In this document: piece after piece, positions 1-6,150 of the stretch
Numbering within the stretch: position 1 is the first letter of the stretch
How the letters are laid out: the number at the start of each line of letters is the position of its first letter
Source of the DNA: a virus
Direction: 5' to 3' (one strand)
Length of the DNA: 20,236 nucleotides
Virus record (IMG/VR): IMGVR_UViG_3300025085_000252
Coordinates: 1-20,236 of that record
The notes under the pieces: generated by a model
Told to the model about the DNA's origin: nothing
Databases searched by the model: none
The model's input: the letters and a program-made list of their open reading frames with translations, nothing else
Translations under genes and position numbers: made by a program

Positions 1-203
1 CACATGGTGGTGGAGGTACTGCCTTCTCACCAGTATTCAATTACATGCAGGACAACGACATAGACCCAGTTGCTTGTGTGTTTCTAACTGACCTCTGTTG
101 TAATGACTTCGGTACTGAACCTGACTGTCCAGTACTGTGGGTTACTACGCACATGGAAGATGCACCATTCGGTGAAGTTGTTAAAATGGAAGGAGTAAAC
201 TAA
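1..203 (+). CDS. C-terminal fragment of VWA-like (DUF2201-type) protein, cut by the left edge
   Basis: The frame whose codons begin at base 3 is open from the left edge to the TAA at 201-203, giving about 66 residues. The fragment begins HGGGGTAFSPVFNYM, continues with CVFLTDLCCNDFG, then PVLWVTTH and PFGEVVKM. This series (GGGGT-x-F-x-PVF, a buried strand ending in LTD, then PVLWV and PFGEV) is what I know from the C-terminal VWA-like domain of DUF2201 proteins, whose N-terminal half is a predicted metallopeptidase. In phages and bacteria such proteins are often paired with a MoxR-type AAA+ ATPase; neither the N-terminal half nor an ATPase is in view. The acidic residues fit a degenerate metal-ion-dependent adhesion site. 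Its stop overlaps the next start (TAATG), implying co-translation. Family is fairly sure; the role in the phage is unknown. Confidence 0.75.
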   Translation, partial: HGGGGTAFSPVFNYMQDNDIDPVACVFLTDLCCNDFGTEPDCPVLWVTTHMEDAPFGEVVKMEGVN

Positions 204-883
204 TGGCGACAGTAAGATTTTCAGATAGTCTCAAACATGAGATACAGAACAATGCAAAGGTAATGTTCCACGGCAAGATACAGCAGGCAAAGAACAACGT
301 GCCTGCTCATTGGGCAGACAAGGTGTATGAGTGTTTGTTTTCGCAGGTTGTAAGAGACCAGATGAAAGCGTTGCCAGACTATGTACTGCGTAAATCAGAA
401 CATATTGATATATCTGGTTGGTCTAATGCACCATCGGATGTATGGCAGACTAGCTCTTACACACATGACACATGGCAACTACAAGGTAGTGTTAGGTTGT
501 CGTTCAGTACACCTATGCCTTGGGTTGATAGCTTTGACTCAGCACCTACTGGGTTTAGTAAGAGCTATAGTAAGAATGAGTTTGATTACAATGACTCACG
601 TTGGGATTGGCTGAAGCCAGAGTTCAAGGAATACAATCGCAAAGTCTTTGAAGCTACCAACAAACAAGAATCATTCTTGTCATCTGTCAACAAGTTGATG
701 GAGACATACACCACACTAGCACCTGCTCTCAAAGCATGGCGTCCATTGTGGGATTTGTTACCAGATGAAGCCAAAGACAGACACAAGACTGTCAAAGAAC
801 GTAAGGTAGTCAAGGCAGAGGAGCTAGACCTTGACCTTAACGCAATGACTAGTGCCGTAACACTCAGTAAGATAACAAGATAG
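203..883 (+). CDS. Conserved-looking phage protein of unknown function (226 aa)
   Basis: I do not recognise a family with confidence. The start is well supported: GGAAGGAG lies about 7 bases before the ATG, which overlaps the preceding TAA. The protein is soluble, with no signal peptide or membrane segment. The N-terminal 60 residues look helical (SDSLKHEIQNNAKVMF). The middle, about residues 70-135, is rich in Ser, Trp and Tyr and probably beta. The C-terminus is a charged helix (LLPDEAKDRHKTVKERK) ending in an acidic then hydrophobic tail (EELDLDLNAMTSAVTLSKI). The N-terminal layout faintly recalls phage proteins assigned to nucleotide-modification-associated domain 5, but I cannot support that from motifs. 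Its position directly after a VWA-like protein suggests a shared early or accessory transcript. Confidence 0.7.
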   Translation: MATVRFSDSLKHEIQNNAKVMFHGKIQQAKNNVPAHWADKVYECLFSQVVRDQMKALPDYVLRKSEHIDISGWSNAPSDVWQTSSYTHDTWQLQGSVRLSFSTPMPWVDSFDSAPTGFSKSYSKNEFDYNDSRWDWLKPEFKEYNRKVFEATNKQESFLSSVNKLMETYTTLAPALKAWRPLWDLLPDEAKDRHKTVKERKVVKAEELDLDLNAMTSAVTLSKITR

Positions 884-894
884 GGAGATAAAAC

Positions 895-1833
895 ATGAGT
901 TATTTTAACAAACCAATACTAGAAGACTACGCTGATTGTAAGCGTGTGTTTTCTACATGCAGAACCCCTGCAAAGGGCAAGCCTATACGCCAATGGTGTA
1001 GGCTATTTAAGAACCAAGATGTGTACGAGTTAAAGTACATGTCATGGGGTGGTGAGACTACACCGATTGCTGAGTTTCACCCAGATGGTAGGATTGTCCT
1101 GCCATCTGACAGCCACAGTTGGCAAGCTATGCACACTTCTCTGTCAATGGCATTGCACAATGCTATACCTATACTCACCGAACGTATGGGTAAGGGTCGG
1201 TATCGTATCGCACATACTAGTTTGATGGACAGACTAACACCTGCCATAGAACAACAACCATCTGGCATGGTAGCAGAACGATGTCAATCGGCAGGTAACT
1301 ACTACCACAATTGGTGGCAAGCGTTCAAAGAACATAGCGTAGAATACTTTGCAGGTATGGCGTTTGATAGCAACGGTGTATGCATCAACGTGCAACACGC
1401 TGTGAGTGGTGAGGTTGACCCAGAGAAACGCAAGGTGTGGCTTCGTATGCTCAAGCGTTTCAAACGTGGGTTGAAAGCAAGAGCTAAGGTAGGTGCATTG
1501 CAACAACACGCCAAGCGTATCTATGATAAACACGCAGATATGGAACGCAATGGTCAACATCGTTGGCAGTGGAATATGCCTAACTGGCATTCAGATAAGT
1601 ATTACTCTATGCTCAAAGATAGTATGCAGTCTAATGAGTTCACACCAGAGTTTCTTGATGCCTTTGTTGAGTCGGCTACACCCAATACCTATGGCAACAC
1701 GATGGCTACAGACGCACATATCTTAGCATATGTTGATACGTTGATGAATGATTTGTCCTATCAACTGCGTAAGGATTTTGGTGTGTTTGTTCAAGAGCCT
1801 TTGACTGCTGATGGAAAGGTAGTGCAACGATGA
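895..1833 (+). CDS. Phage protein of unknown function (312 aa)
   Basis: I do not recognise this protein. AGGGAG sits 7 bases before the ATG, so the start is sound. It is soluble, rich in Trp, Tyr, His and basic residues. The N-terminal 90 residues include several beta-like stretches (YELKYMSWGGETTPIAEFHPDGRI is one region). Residues roughly 175-215 are strongly basic and helical (EKRKVWLRMLKRFKRGLKAR), a likely nucleic-acid contact surface. The C-terminus is acidic to neutral helix. The five residues RCQSA are encoded by a 17-base sequence that recurs exactly inside the polymerase gene. It follows the previous gene after 11 bases and overlaps the next by four (ATGA), so it is part of the same transcript. 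The early-operon position with unknown partners leaves function open. Confidence 0.7.
   Translation: MSYFNKPILEDYADCKRVFSTCRTPAKGKPIRQWCRLFKNQDVYELKYMSWGGETTPIAEFHPDGRIVLPSDSHSWQAMHTSLSMALHNAIPILTERMGKGRYRIAHTSLMDRLTPAIEQQPSGMVAERCQSAGNYYHNWWQAFKEHSVEYFAGMAFDSNGVCINVQHAVSGEVDPEKRKVWLRMLKRFKRGLKARAKVGALQQHAKRIYDKHADMERNGQHRWQWNMPNWHSDKYYSMLKDSMQSNEFTPEFLDAFVESATPNTYGNTMATDAHILAYVDTLMNDLSYQLRKDFGVFVQEPLTADGKVVQR
1277..1293 (+). repeat. 17-base exact repeat, copy 1
   Basis: The sequence AACGATGTCAATCGGCA occurs here and again at 4090-4106, same strand and same codon phase (both encode RCQSA). It contains the short inverted repeat CGAT-GTCA-ATCG. Both copies lie within genes of unrelated product, so either chance plus codon bias or a DNA signal could explain it. 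Confidence 0.5.
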
Positions 1834-2294
1834 CAGTTATAGCATGGGATGGCGAGGTACTCGCTACCGATACTCAATGTACTATGGGTAACGCCAAGTA
1901 CCAGTCACCTAAAGCATGGTATGAATCCATTGGGGGGGAGGTCTGTATTGTGTCTGGTGTAGGCACACTAAAAAATATACACAGACATAAGCAATGGCTC
2001 ATTGAAGGGGGGGATAGTCCATTCCCCTACTCTGATATAGAGAACCATTACTATCAACTCATCCTAGTAACTAAAGAAGGACTGCTACGTTACGAGGGTA
2101 CACCTTACCCCATACATCATGGGGTAAACGCTTGTGCATTTGGTGAGGCATCTGACTTTGCCTATGGTGCATTGGCTATGGATGCTACAGCAATACAAGC
2201 TGTTAAGGTAGCCATTCAATACTCTCATCAATGTGGTGGGAGCGTGGAATCATTTTCGTTATTGAAAGGAGACGGACATGAAGAAAAAAACTAA
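1830..2294 (+). CDS. Proteasome/HslV-like Ntn hydrolase (putative threonine peptidase)
   Basis: The 154-residue product begins MTVIAWDGEVLATDTQ. After removal of Met the new N-terminus would be Thr, the nucleophile of proteasome beta subunits and HslV. Residues 13-20 of the mature form (DTQCTMGN) line up with the HslV stretch GDGQATLGN, including the Asp17 equivalent. A Lys at mature position 27 (SPKAW) is a plausible counterpart of catalytic Lys33. Downstream GEVCIVSGVG matches the strand and glycine turn that follow in the family, and FGEASDFAYGALAMDATAIQAVKVAI matches its conserved FG-SG-xxxAxGAL helix. HslV is about 175 residues, so this is slightly short. No HslU/ClpX-type unfoldase is nearby; it might use a host ATPase, act alone, or be a scaffold-degrading or regulatory protein. 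Four-base overlaps and a 17-base overlap tie it to both neighbours. Two seven-G tracts lie in the gene (1932-1938, 2007-2013). Confidence 0.8.
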   Translation: MTVIAWDGEVLATDTQCTMGNAKYQSPKAWYESIGGEVCIVSGVGTLKNIHRHKQWLIEGGDSPFPYSDIENHYYQLILVTKEGLLRYEGTPYPIHHGVNACAFGEASDFAYGALAMDATAIQAVKVAIQYSHQCGGSVESFSLLKGDGHEEKN

Positions 2295-2712
2295 AGCTGA
2301 AAAGGTATGGGCGTACCTACTTAAACACCCTACTGCAAAGACTAAGAATGTAGCCAAGGCTTGTGGGTGTACCGCTAAGTATGTCTACACTTTGCGGAGC
2401 AAGGTGGGTACACCGACTGAAGTATTGGTTCAATCAACTGACAAAACTGACAAAGAACGTACTCGTGTCAAGCTGTTGTCAGAAGCTATCGCATTGGTTG
2501 ACGGCGACAGGGAAGAAGAACACGGAGACTTTGCAGATAACGCAATGATTATTGCTGAACTGTGGTCTGCCTATAAAGATGTGGACTTCACACCACATGA
2601 CGTACCTATGATGATGGCTCTGTTGAAGATAGCTAGAGCCAAGAGTAACCCTGCGAATGAAGATAACTATCGTGATGGGTGTGGGTACTTAGCATTAGCG
2701 AGTGAAGTATGA
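2278..2712 (+). CDS. HTH-domain protein with C-terminal DUF6378-like domain
   Basis: A start with GAAAGGAGA about 7 bases upstream gives 144 residues and overlaps the previous gene by 17 bases. Residues about 8-45 (VWAYLLKHPTAKTKNVAKAC, then GCTAKYVYTLRSKV) form a winged/HTH-like unit in which the second helix ends GCTAKYVYTLRS. After a polar linker, residues 65-144 carry LLSEAIALVDGDREEEHGDF, then IAELWSAYKDV, TPHDVPMMMALLKIARAKSNP and DGCGYLALA. This order (LVxGDR, IAxLWSAY, DVxxMMxLLKIAR, GYxALA) is the signature I know from a widespread phage domain annotated DUF6378, sometimes as the whole protein. Its biochemical role is not established; the acidic helical make-up recalls all-alpha NTP-pyrophosphohydrolase-like folds, which is only an impression. 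Placed directly before the polymerase, it may be a nucleotide- or replication-related factor. Confidence 0.8.
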   Translation: MKKKTKAEKVWAYLLKHPTAKTKNVAKACGCTAKYVYTLRSKVGTPTEVLVQSTDKTDKERTRVKLLSEAIALVDGDREEEHGDFADNAMIIAELWSAYKDVDFTPHDVPMMMALLKIARAKSNPANEDNYRDGCGYLALASEV

Positions 2713-4583
2713 ACATAATAACAATAGACTTTGAAACCTATTACGCTAGGGATTTCTCGTTGTCCAAGATGACAACGGAAGCCTATGTTCGTAGCGATAG
2801 GTTTGAGGTTATTGGGGTTGCTGTCAAGGTAGATGGCAACCCTACCACTTGGTATGCAGGTAGCGATGTAGGTGGGTTCTTGCGAGGGCTTGACTATTCT
2901 AACTCTGCTATACTGTGTCACAACACTATGTTCGATGGAGCTATATTGTCATGGCTATATAATATAAAGCCAAAGTTTTGGCTCGACACTATGTTGATGG
3001 CTAGACCATTGGTCGGACAAACTGTGGGCGGCTCGCTAAAAAATCTCGCTATACATTATAATATAGGGGCGAAGGGCGATGAGGTTCTCAACACGCTCGG
3101 CAAACGCAAGTCGGACTTCACACCACAAGAGCTTGACAGGTTTGGGGATTACGCAATCAATGACGTTGACCTTACATACAAATTGTTTGGTAAGTTGAAG
3201 TCGCAGTTTCCTGTTCGGGAACTGATGGTGATTGACCAGACTATTCGTATGTATACACAGCCTGTGATTGAACTGGATAAGAGTACTCTTACTTCTCACC
3301 TGGAAACAGTGCAGACAAACAAAGCACAACTTCTTGACAGTATAAACTCAGCAGGTGTTGATCCAGATAAGCTGAAGAAACTACTGATGAGTAATGAGAG
3401 GTTCGCTAAATTACTCAAGGCTGTTGGTGTTGAACCACCAAGGAAGGTAAGCCCTACCACTGGTAAAGAGACATGGGCGTTTGCCAAGACAGACGCAGGG
3501 TTCATTGACTTACTAGAGGGTGGCTCGTCTAAAGTACAAGCCATATGTAATGCAAGGTTGGGTACTAAATCTACCATTGAGGAGACTAGGACAGAGAATC
3601 TAATCAAGGTTGCTGACAGGGGCAAGCTACCTATCATGCTTAATTACTATGGCGCACACACTGGTAGGTTTAGTGGCGGTGACAAGCTGAACCTACAGAA
3701 CCTACCAAGGAATGGTGCTATACGTTCTGCTCTAACTGCCCCTGAAGGACATAAGCTAATTGCTTGTGACTCATCACAGATAGAGGCAAGGGTACTAGCC
3801 CATGTTGCAGGGCAGGATGATTTGGTTGAAGCCTTTAGGCAAGGGCGTGATGTGTACAGTGAGTTTGCATCTACTGTATATGGCAAGACTATAACTAAAG
3901 ATGACAAGCTAGAGAGGTTCGTTGGTAAGACTTGCATACTAGGACTAGGCTATGGCATGGGTGCTGAGAAGTTTCGTAACACCCTAGCTCAAGGCATGGG
4001 TGGCTTGAAGGTAGACATATCAGAGAGCGAAGCTAAACGTATTGTCTATCTATATAGAGACAAGAACCACCGCATCACTGCACTGTGGCAACGATGTCAA
4101 TCGGCATTGTCTGACATGATAGCAGGACGTAGTGGTGTTATATCTAGCTATGTATCATATGATAAGCAGGGCATCTTACTACCTAGCAAACTGCGTATAC
4201 AATACCCTGCCTTAAATCATACTGACAATCAGTTCAGATATATCTCTGACTCTCGTACCTATCGCAAGGTTATGAAAGCCAGAGTCATAGGGGAGGATAT
4301 ACCCCACAACAACTGGACTTATATATACGGAGGAAAGGTCGTAGAGAATATTGTTCAAGCACTGGCACGAATTGTAGTGGCAGAACAAATGGTAGCCGTG
4401 GGTCAATCATATCCTGTTACATTTCAAGTACACGATGAGTTGATCATCTCTGTCCCTGTACAGGACTTGACTGACGCACAACAACTTATTGAGAGAAGAA
4501 TGTCAACCGCACCCTCGTGGGCTATAGACTTGCCAGTGGCTTGTGAGTCTGGGATTGGTGCTAATTATGGAGAAGCGAAGTGA
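2709..4583 (+). CDS. polA: Family A DNA polymerase with 3'-5' exonuclease (Leu762 type)
   Basis: This 624-residue protein replicates phage DNA. The N-terminal proofreading domain has Exo I DFETY (Asp7, Glu9), Exo II HNTMFDGAIL (71-80, Asp76) and Exo III YAINDVDLTY (Tyr148, Asp152), i.e. the DEDDy set. The polymerase domain has GAHTGRFSGGDKLNLQNLPR (315-334), motif A CDSSQIEARVLA (Asp354), motif B RFVGKTCILGLGYG (Arg403, Lys407, Tyr415) and motif C HDE (575-577). No 5'-3' exonuclease domain is present, as usual for phage enzymes. Aligned with the E. coli O-helix, residue 411, equivalent to Phe762, is leucine; in marine virome surveys this variant was associated with SF2 rather than ring helicases, and an SF2 helicase lies 1.5 kb downstream. 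The start (ATGA overlap with the upstream gene) has only a weak ribosome site and looks translationally coupled. Confidence 0.97.
   Translation: MNIITIDFETYYARDFSLSKMTTEAYVRSDRFEVIGVAVKVDGNPTTWYAGSDVGGFLRGLDYSNSAILCHNTMFDGAILSWLYNIKPKFWLDTMLMARPLVGQTVGGSLKNLAIHYNIGAKGDEVLNTLGKRKSDFTPQELDRFGDYAINDVDLTYKLFGKLKSQFPVRELMVIDQTIRMYTQPVIELDKSTLTSHLETVQTNKAQLLDSINSAGVDPDKLKKLLMSNERFAKLLKAVGVEPPRKVSPTTGKETWAFAKTDAGFIDLLEGGSSKVQAICNARLGTKSTIEETRTENLIKVADRGKLPIMLNYYGAHTGRFSGGDKLNLQNLPRNGAIRSALTAPEGHKLIACDSSQIEARVLAHVAGQDDLVEAFRQGRDVYSEFASTVYGKTITKDDKLERFVGKTCILGLGYGMGAEKFRNTLAQGMGGLKVDISESEAKRIVYLYRDKNHRITALWQRCQSALSDMIAGRSGVISSYVSYDKQGILLPSKLRIQYPALNHTDNQFRYISDSRTYRKVMKARVIGEDIPHNNWTYIYGGKVVENIVQALARIVVAEQMVAVGQSYPVTFQVHDELIISVPVQDLTDAQQLIERRMSTAPSWAIDLPVACESGIGANYGEAK
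4090..4106 (+). repeat. 17-base exact repeat, copy 2
   Basis: Second copy of the sequence at 1277-1293, here in the polymerase thumb/fingers region (encodes RCQSA). See the finding on this pair. Confidence 0.5.
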
Positions 4584-4825
4584 CAAAACTGACAGATATA
4601 AAAGCAGTTGTTAATGATAGAAGTAAGAAAGAATTGCTTGAAGGACTCAAAGAAGTCATCGAAGAAATTAAAGAAGCTGACACAGCAGAGAGTATGCTAG
4701 TCATGGTTAAGTTGAATGGTAACTATGTAAGGTTCTCATCACAGCTTAATGATACAATGGCTCTCATTGCACAGCTAGAGCTACTCAAGTTTGATATTAT
4801 GAAACGCATGAAGCAGGAGGACTAA
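4580..4825 (+). CDS. Small unknown phage protein (81 aa), GTG start
   Basis: The GTG at 4580 overlaps the polymerase TGA (GTGA), with GGAG about 8 bases upstream at 4569-4572, so re-initiation after the polymerase is likely. The product has a charged N-terminal helix (SKKELLEGLKEVIEEIKEAD), a short beta hairpin (SMLVMVKLNGNYVRFSS) and a C-terminal helix (NDTMALIAQLELLKFDIMKR). This alpha-beta-alpha layout with 'VKLNGxYxxxSS...LIAQLELLKFDI' resembles small proteins often found beside phage replication genes, but I cannot name a family. No catalytic motif is visible. Confidence 0.7.
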   Translation: MTKLTDIKAVVNDRSKKELLEGLKEVIEEIKEADTAESMLVMVKLNGNYVRFSSQLNDTMALIAQLELLKFDIMKRMKQED

Positions 4826-4826
4826 C

Positions 4827-5114
4827 ATGGGTAAAGTTAAAGCGTTGTTGATGGAGGCAGAGGAGACACTTGATTGGTGTCTTACTGAAAAGGGTATGAC
4901 TAACACCCAAGCTCTGCATTATATAAATGGTAAGCATGGTGGCATGGCTATGAACCATTGCGAATGGAAGCTAAAACATTTTATAGAGAGCGATAAGAGT
5001 CCTACCAGAGAACAAATTAAAGATACTCTTAAAGTACCAGAGATAACTGAGAAGTATGATAATCTTGGTAGGGTAGTGCGAAAGAAAAATTATAGTAGCT
5101 TGACCAAGCGTTGA
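4827..5114 (+). CDS. Small unknown phage protein (95 aa)
   Basis: AGGAGG lies 6-7 bases before the ATG, a strong ribosome site, and only one base separates it from the previous stop. The protein has helical segments (ALLMEAEETLDWCLTEKGMT; MAMNHCEWKLKHFIESD), and two histidines and two cysteines spread over the chain without a clear zinc pattern. The C-terminus is basic (RVVRKKNYSSLTKR). No family is recognised. Context, between the polymerase and the nuclease/helicase group, suggests a minor replication or host-takeover role, but that is inference. Confidence 0.65.
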   Translation: MGKVKALLMEAEETLDWCLTEKGMTNTQALHYINGKHGGMAMNHCEWKLKHFIESDKSPTREQIKDTLKVPEITEKYDNLGRVVRKKNYSSLTKR

Positions 5115-5137
5115 CAGTAGGGTAAAGTTACAGCATG
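5110..5137 (+). promoter_or_regulatory. Shared leader motif before the PD-(D/E)XK nuclease, copy 1
   Basis: From TTGACA (5111, containing the preceding TGA stop) to the ATG at 5135 there are 24 bases. The pattern TTGACAnTnnnGTAArGTTA plus four bases, then ATG, recurs at 5800-5826 before the next nuclease with identical spacing. A canonical ribosome site is weak here. Function unknown; it could be a translation signal, an operator or a promoter element. Confidence 0.35.
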
Positions 5138-5803
5138 ACACAAGTAAGCCATTCATATTCATCGTTAAAGATGTACGAGAACTGTCCGAAGCGTTACTAC
5201 CACCAGAGGATTACTAAGGAAGTATCTGACAGTGGTAGTGAAGCTACTAGATACGGAGAGCGTGTGCATAAGGCCTTAGAAGATAGGCTCACTGGTGACA
5301 GCAAGTTGACAGATGAGACTGTAAAGTACGAAGCCCTGTGCAATAGTATATCTAAGATGAAAGAACACCCAGAGTTTAGTGAATTGCTACTGGAAGAAAA
5401 GCTAACTGTAACTGAACACTACACACCAACAGGTTGGTGGTCTGATGATGCTTGGTTGAGATCCATACTTGACGTATTGGTTTTGTTTAAAGACAGAGCC
5501 ATTGTCATGGATTGGAAAACAGGCAAGCGTAGACCAGACTTTACACAGTTGGAGATGTTCGCATTGCAAGTGTTCTCGCATTTCCCACACATAAACAGGG
5601 TGACTACATCCTTTGTGTGGTTGAAGGACATGAAGCAAGACAGGCGTTCTTTCTGTAGAGATTTATCTGGCGAGATGCAAGGTCATCTCAATGGTAGAGT
5701 AGCTAGAATAAACCAGTCACTAGCTAATGATGATTTCCCTGCCAAGCCTAGTGGACTATGCCGATGGTGTCCTTGTTATGAGTGGTGTGAATATGCCTCT
5801 TGA
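5135..5803 (+). CDS. PD-(D/E)XK superfamily nuclease, RecB/Cas4-like, with putative 4Fe-4S cysteine staple
   Basis: The 222-residue protein opens with HSYSSLKMYENCPKRYYHQR, the start typical of PDDEXK_1/Cas4/RecB-like nucleases. The active-site region reads WLRSILDVLVLFKDRAIVMD then WKTGK, giving an Asp of the ILD motif and the D-x-K pair, followed by TQLEMFAL, the QxxxY-like helix. Cysteines at 17 and at 209, 212 and 218 fit C-xn-C-x2-C-x5-C, the spacing of the iron-sulfur staple in AddB; Cys214 is extra. Cas4-like enzymes have 5'-3' or 3'-5' ssDNA exonuclease activity, and phage forms process ends during replication or recombination. No CRISPR genes are near, so a CRISPR role is not suggested. 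The next two genes encode another nuclease and a helicase, so the three may cooperate. Length is typical for the family. Confidence 0.88.
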   Translation: MTQVSHSYSSLKMYENCPKRYYHQRITKEVSDSGSEATRYGERVHKALEDRLTGDSKLTDETVKYEALCNSISKMKEHPEFSELLLEEKLTVTEHYTPTGWWSDDAWLRSILDVLVLFKDRAIVMDWKTGKRRPDFTQLEMFALQVFSHFPHINRVTTSFVWLKDMKQDRRSFCRDLSGEMQGHLNGRVARINQSLANDDFPAKPSGLCRWCPCYEWCEYAS

Positions 5804-5826
5804 CACTGTTGTAAGGTTATGCTATG
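5800..5826 (+). promoter_or_regulatory. Shared leader motif before the VRR-NUC gene, copy 2
   Basis: TTGACA at 5800 (again spanning the preceding gene's TGA) lies 24 bases from the ATG at 5824. Compared with copy 1, 16 of the 24 pre-start bases match, including GTAAGGTTA against GTAAAGTTA. Here AAGG could also serve as a ribosome site. Confidence 0.35.
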
Positions 5827-6150
5827 GCTACTACCCCAGAAGGTCGTGTAAAGAATAGACTCAAGGCTATGCTGAAGAAGCTCAACGTGTGGTACTACAT
5901 GCCACAAGCAGGGCCATTTGGTAGAGCAGGTATACCTGACTTAATACTTATCGTGGAGGGTAGGTTTGTTGGGGTAGAGTGTAAGGCTGACAGAAGAAAG
6001 AAGCCGACACCGTTGCAGGTAACAGCCATGCAACAGATAGAAGACGCAGGAGGTAAGTGTTTTGTTGTATGTGATTACGATACACAGGATGAATTAGAAA
6101 GGTGGATAACAGATGCTAGTGATACCGAAGGTTCAAGGTTTAGCACTTAA
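5824..6150 (+). CDS. VRR-NUC domain nuclease
   Basis: The whole 108-residue product is one VRR-NUC domain: TPEGRVKNRLKAMLKK (Glu6), then GPFGRAGIPDLILIV (Asp39), GRFVGVECKADR (Glu52, Lys54) and KPTPLQVTAMQ (Gln65), followed by AGGKCFVVCDYD. These are the expected D-ExK catalytic set plus the conserved PTxxQ helix. Stand-alone VRR-NUC proteins are common in phages and have been linked to Holliday-junction or flap cleavage; the same fold forms the nuclease domain of FAN1. Likely role here is junction resolution or clearing of branched DNA before packaging. It overlaps the next (helicase) gene by 38 bases, an unusually long overlap for this window. Confidence 0.93.
   Translation: MATTPEGRVKNRLKAMLKKLNVWYYMPQAGPFGRAGIPDLILIVEGRFVGVECKADRRKKPTPLQVTAMQQIEDAGGKCFVVCDYDTQDELERWITDASDTEGSRFST
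6100..6105 (+). promoter_or_regulatory. Ribosome binding site deciding the helicase start
   Basis: AGGTGG lies 7 bases before the ATG at 6113, inside the end of the VRR-NUC gene. It supports this start despite the 38-base overlap. Confidence 0.5.

Noticed and set aside
2935-2970. TATAAT/TATATA sequences in the polymerase gene (also near 3056)
   Set aside because: No matching -35 box at 16-18 bases (the 17-base position reads ATGGAG), and they sit mid-gene in AT-rich codons.
5111-5139. TTGACA read as a sigma-70 -35 box before both nuclease genes
   Set aside because: At 17 bases downstream the -10 candidates are CATGAC and TATGGC, both overlapping the start codon, so a promoter for these genes is unlikely. 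The shared motif itself is kept as a finding.
5135-5803. Cas4-like nuclease as part of a CRISPR system
   Set aside because: No repeat array and no cas1, cas2 or effector gene in the window; phage replication context explains it better.
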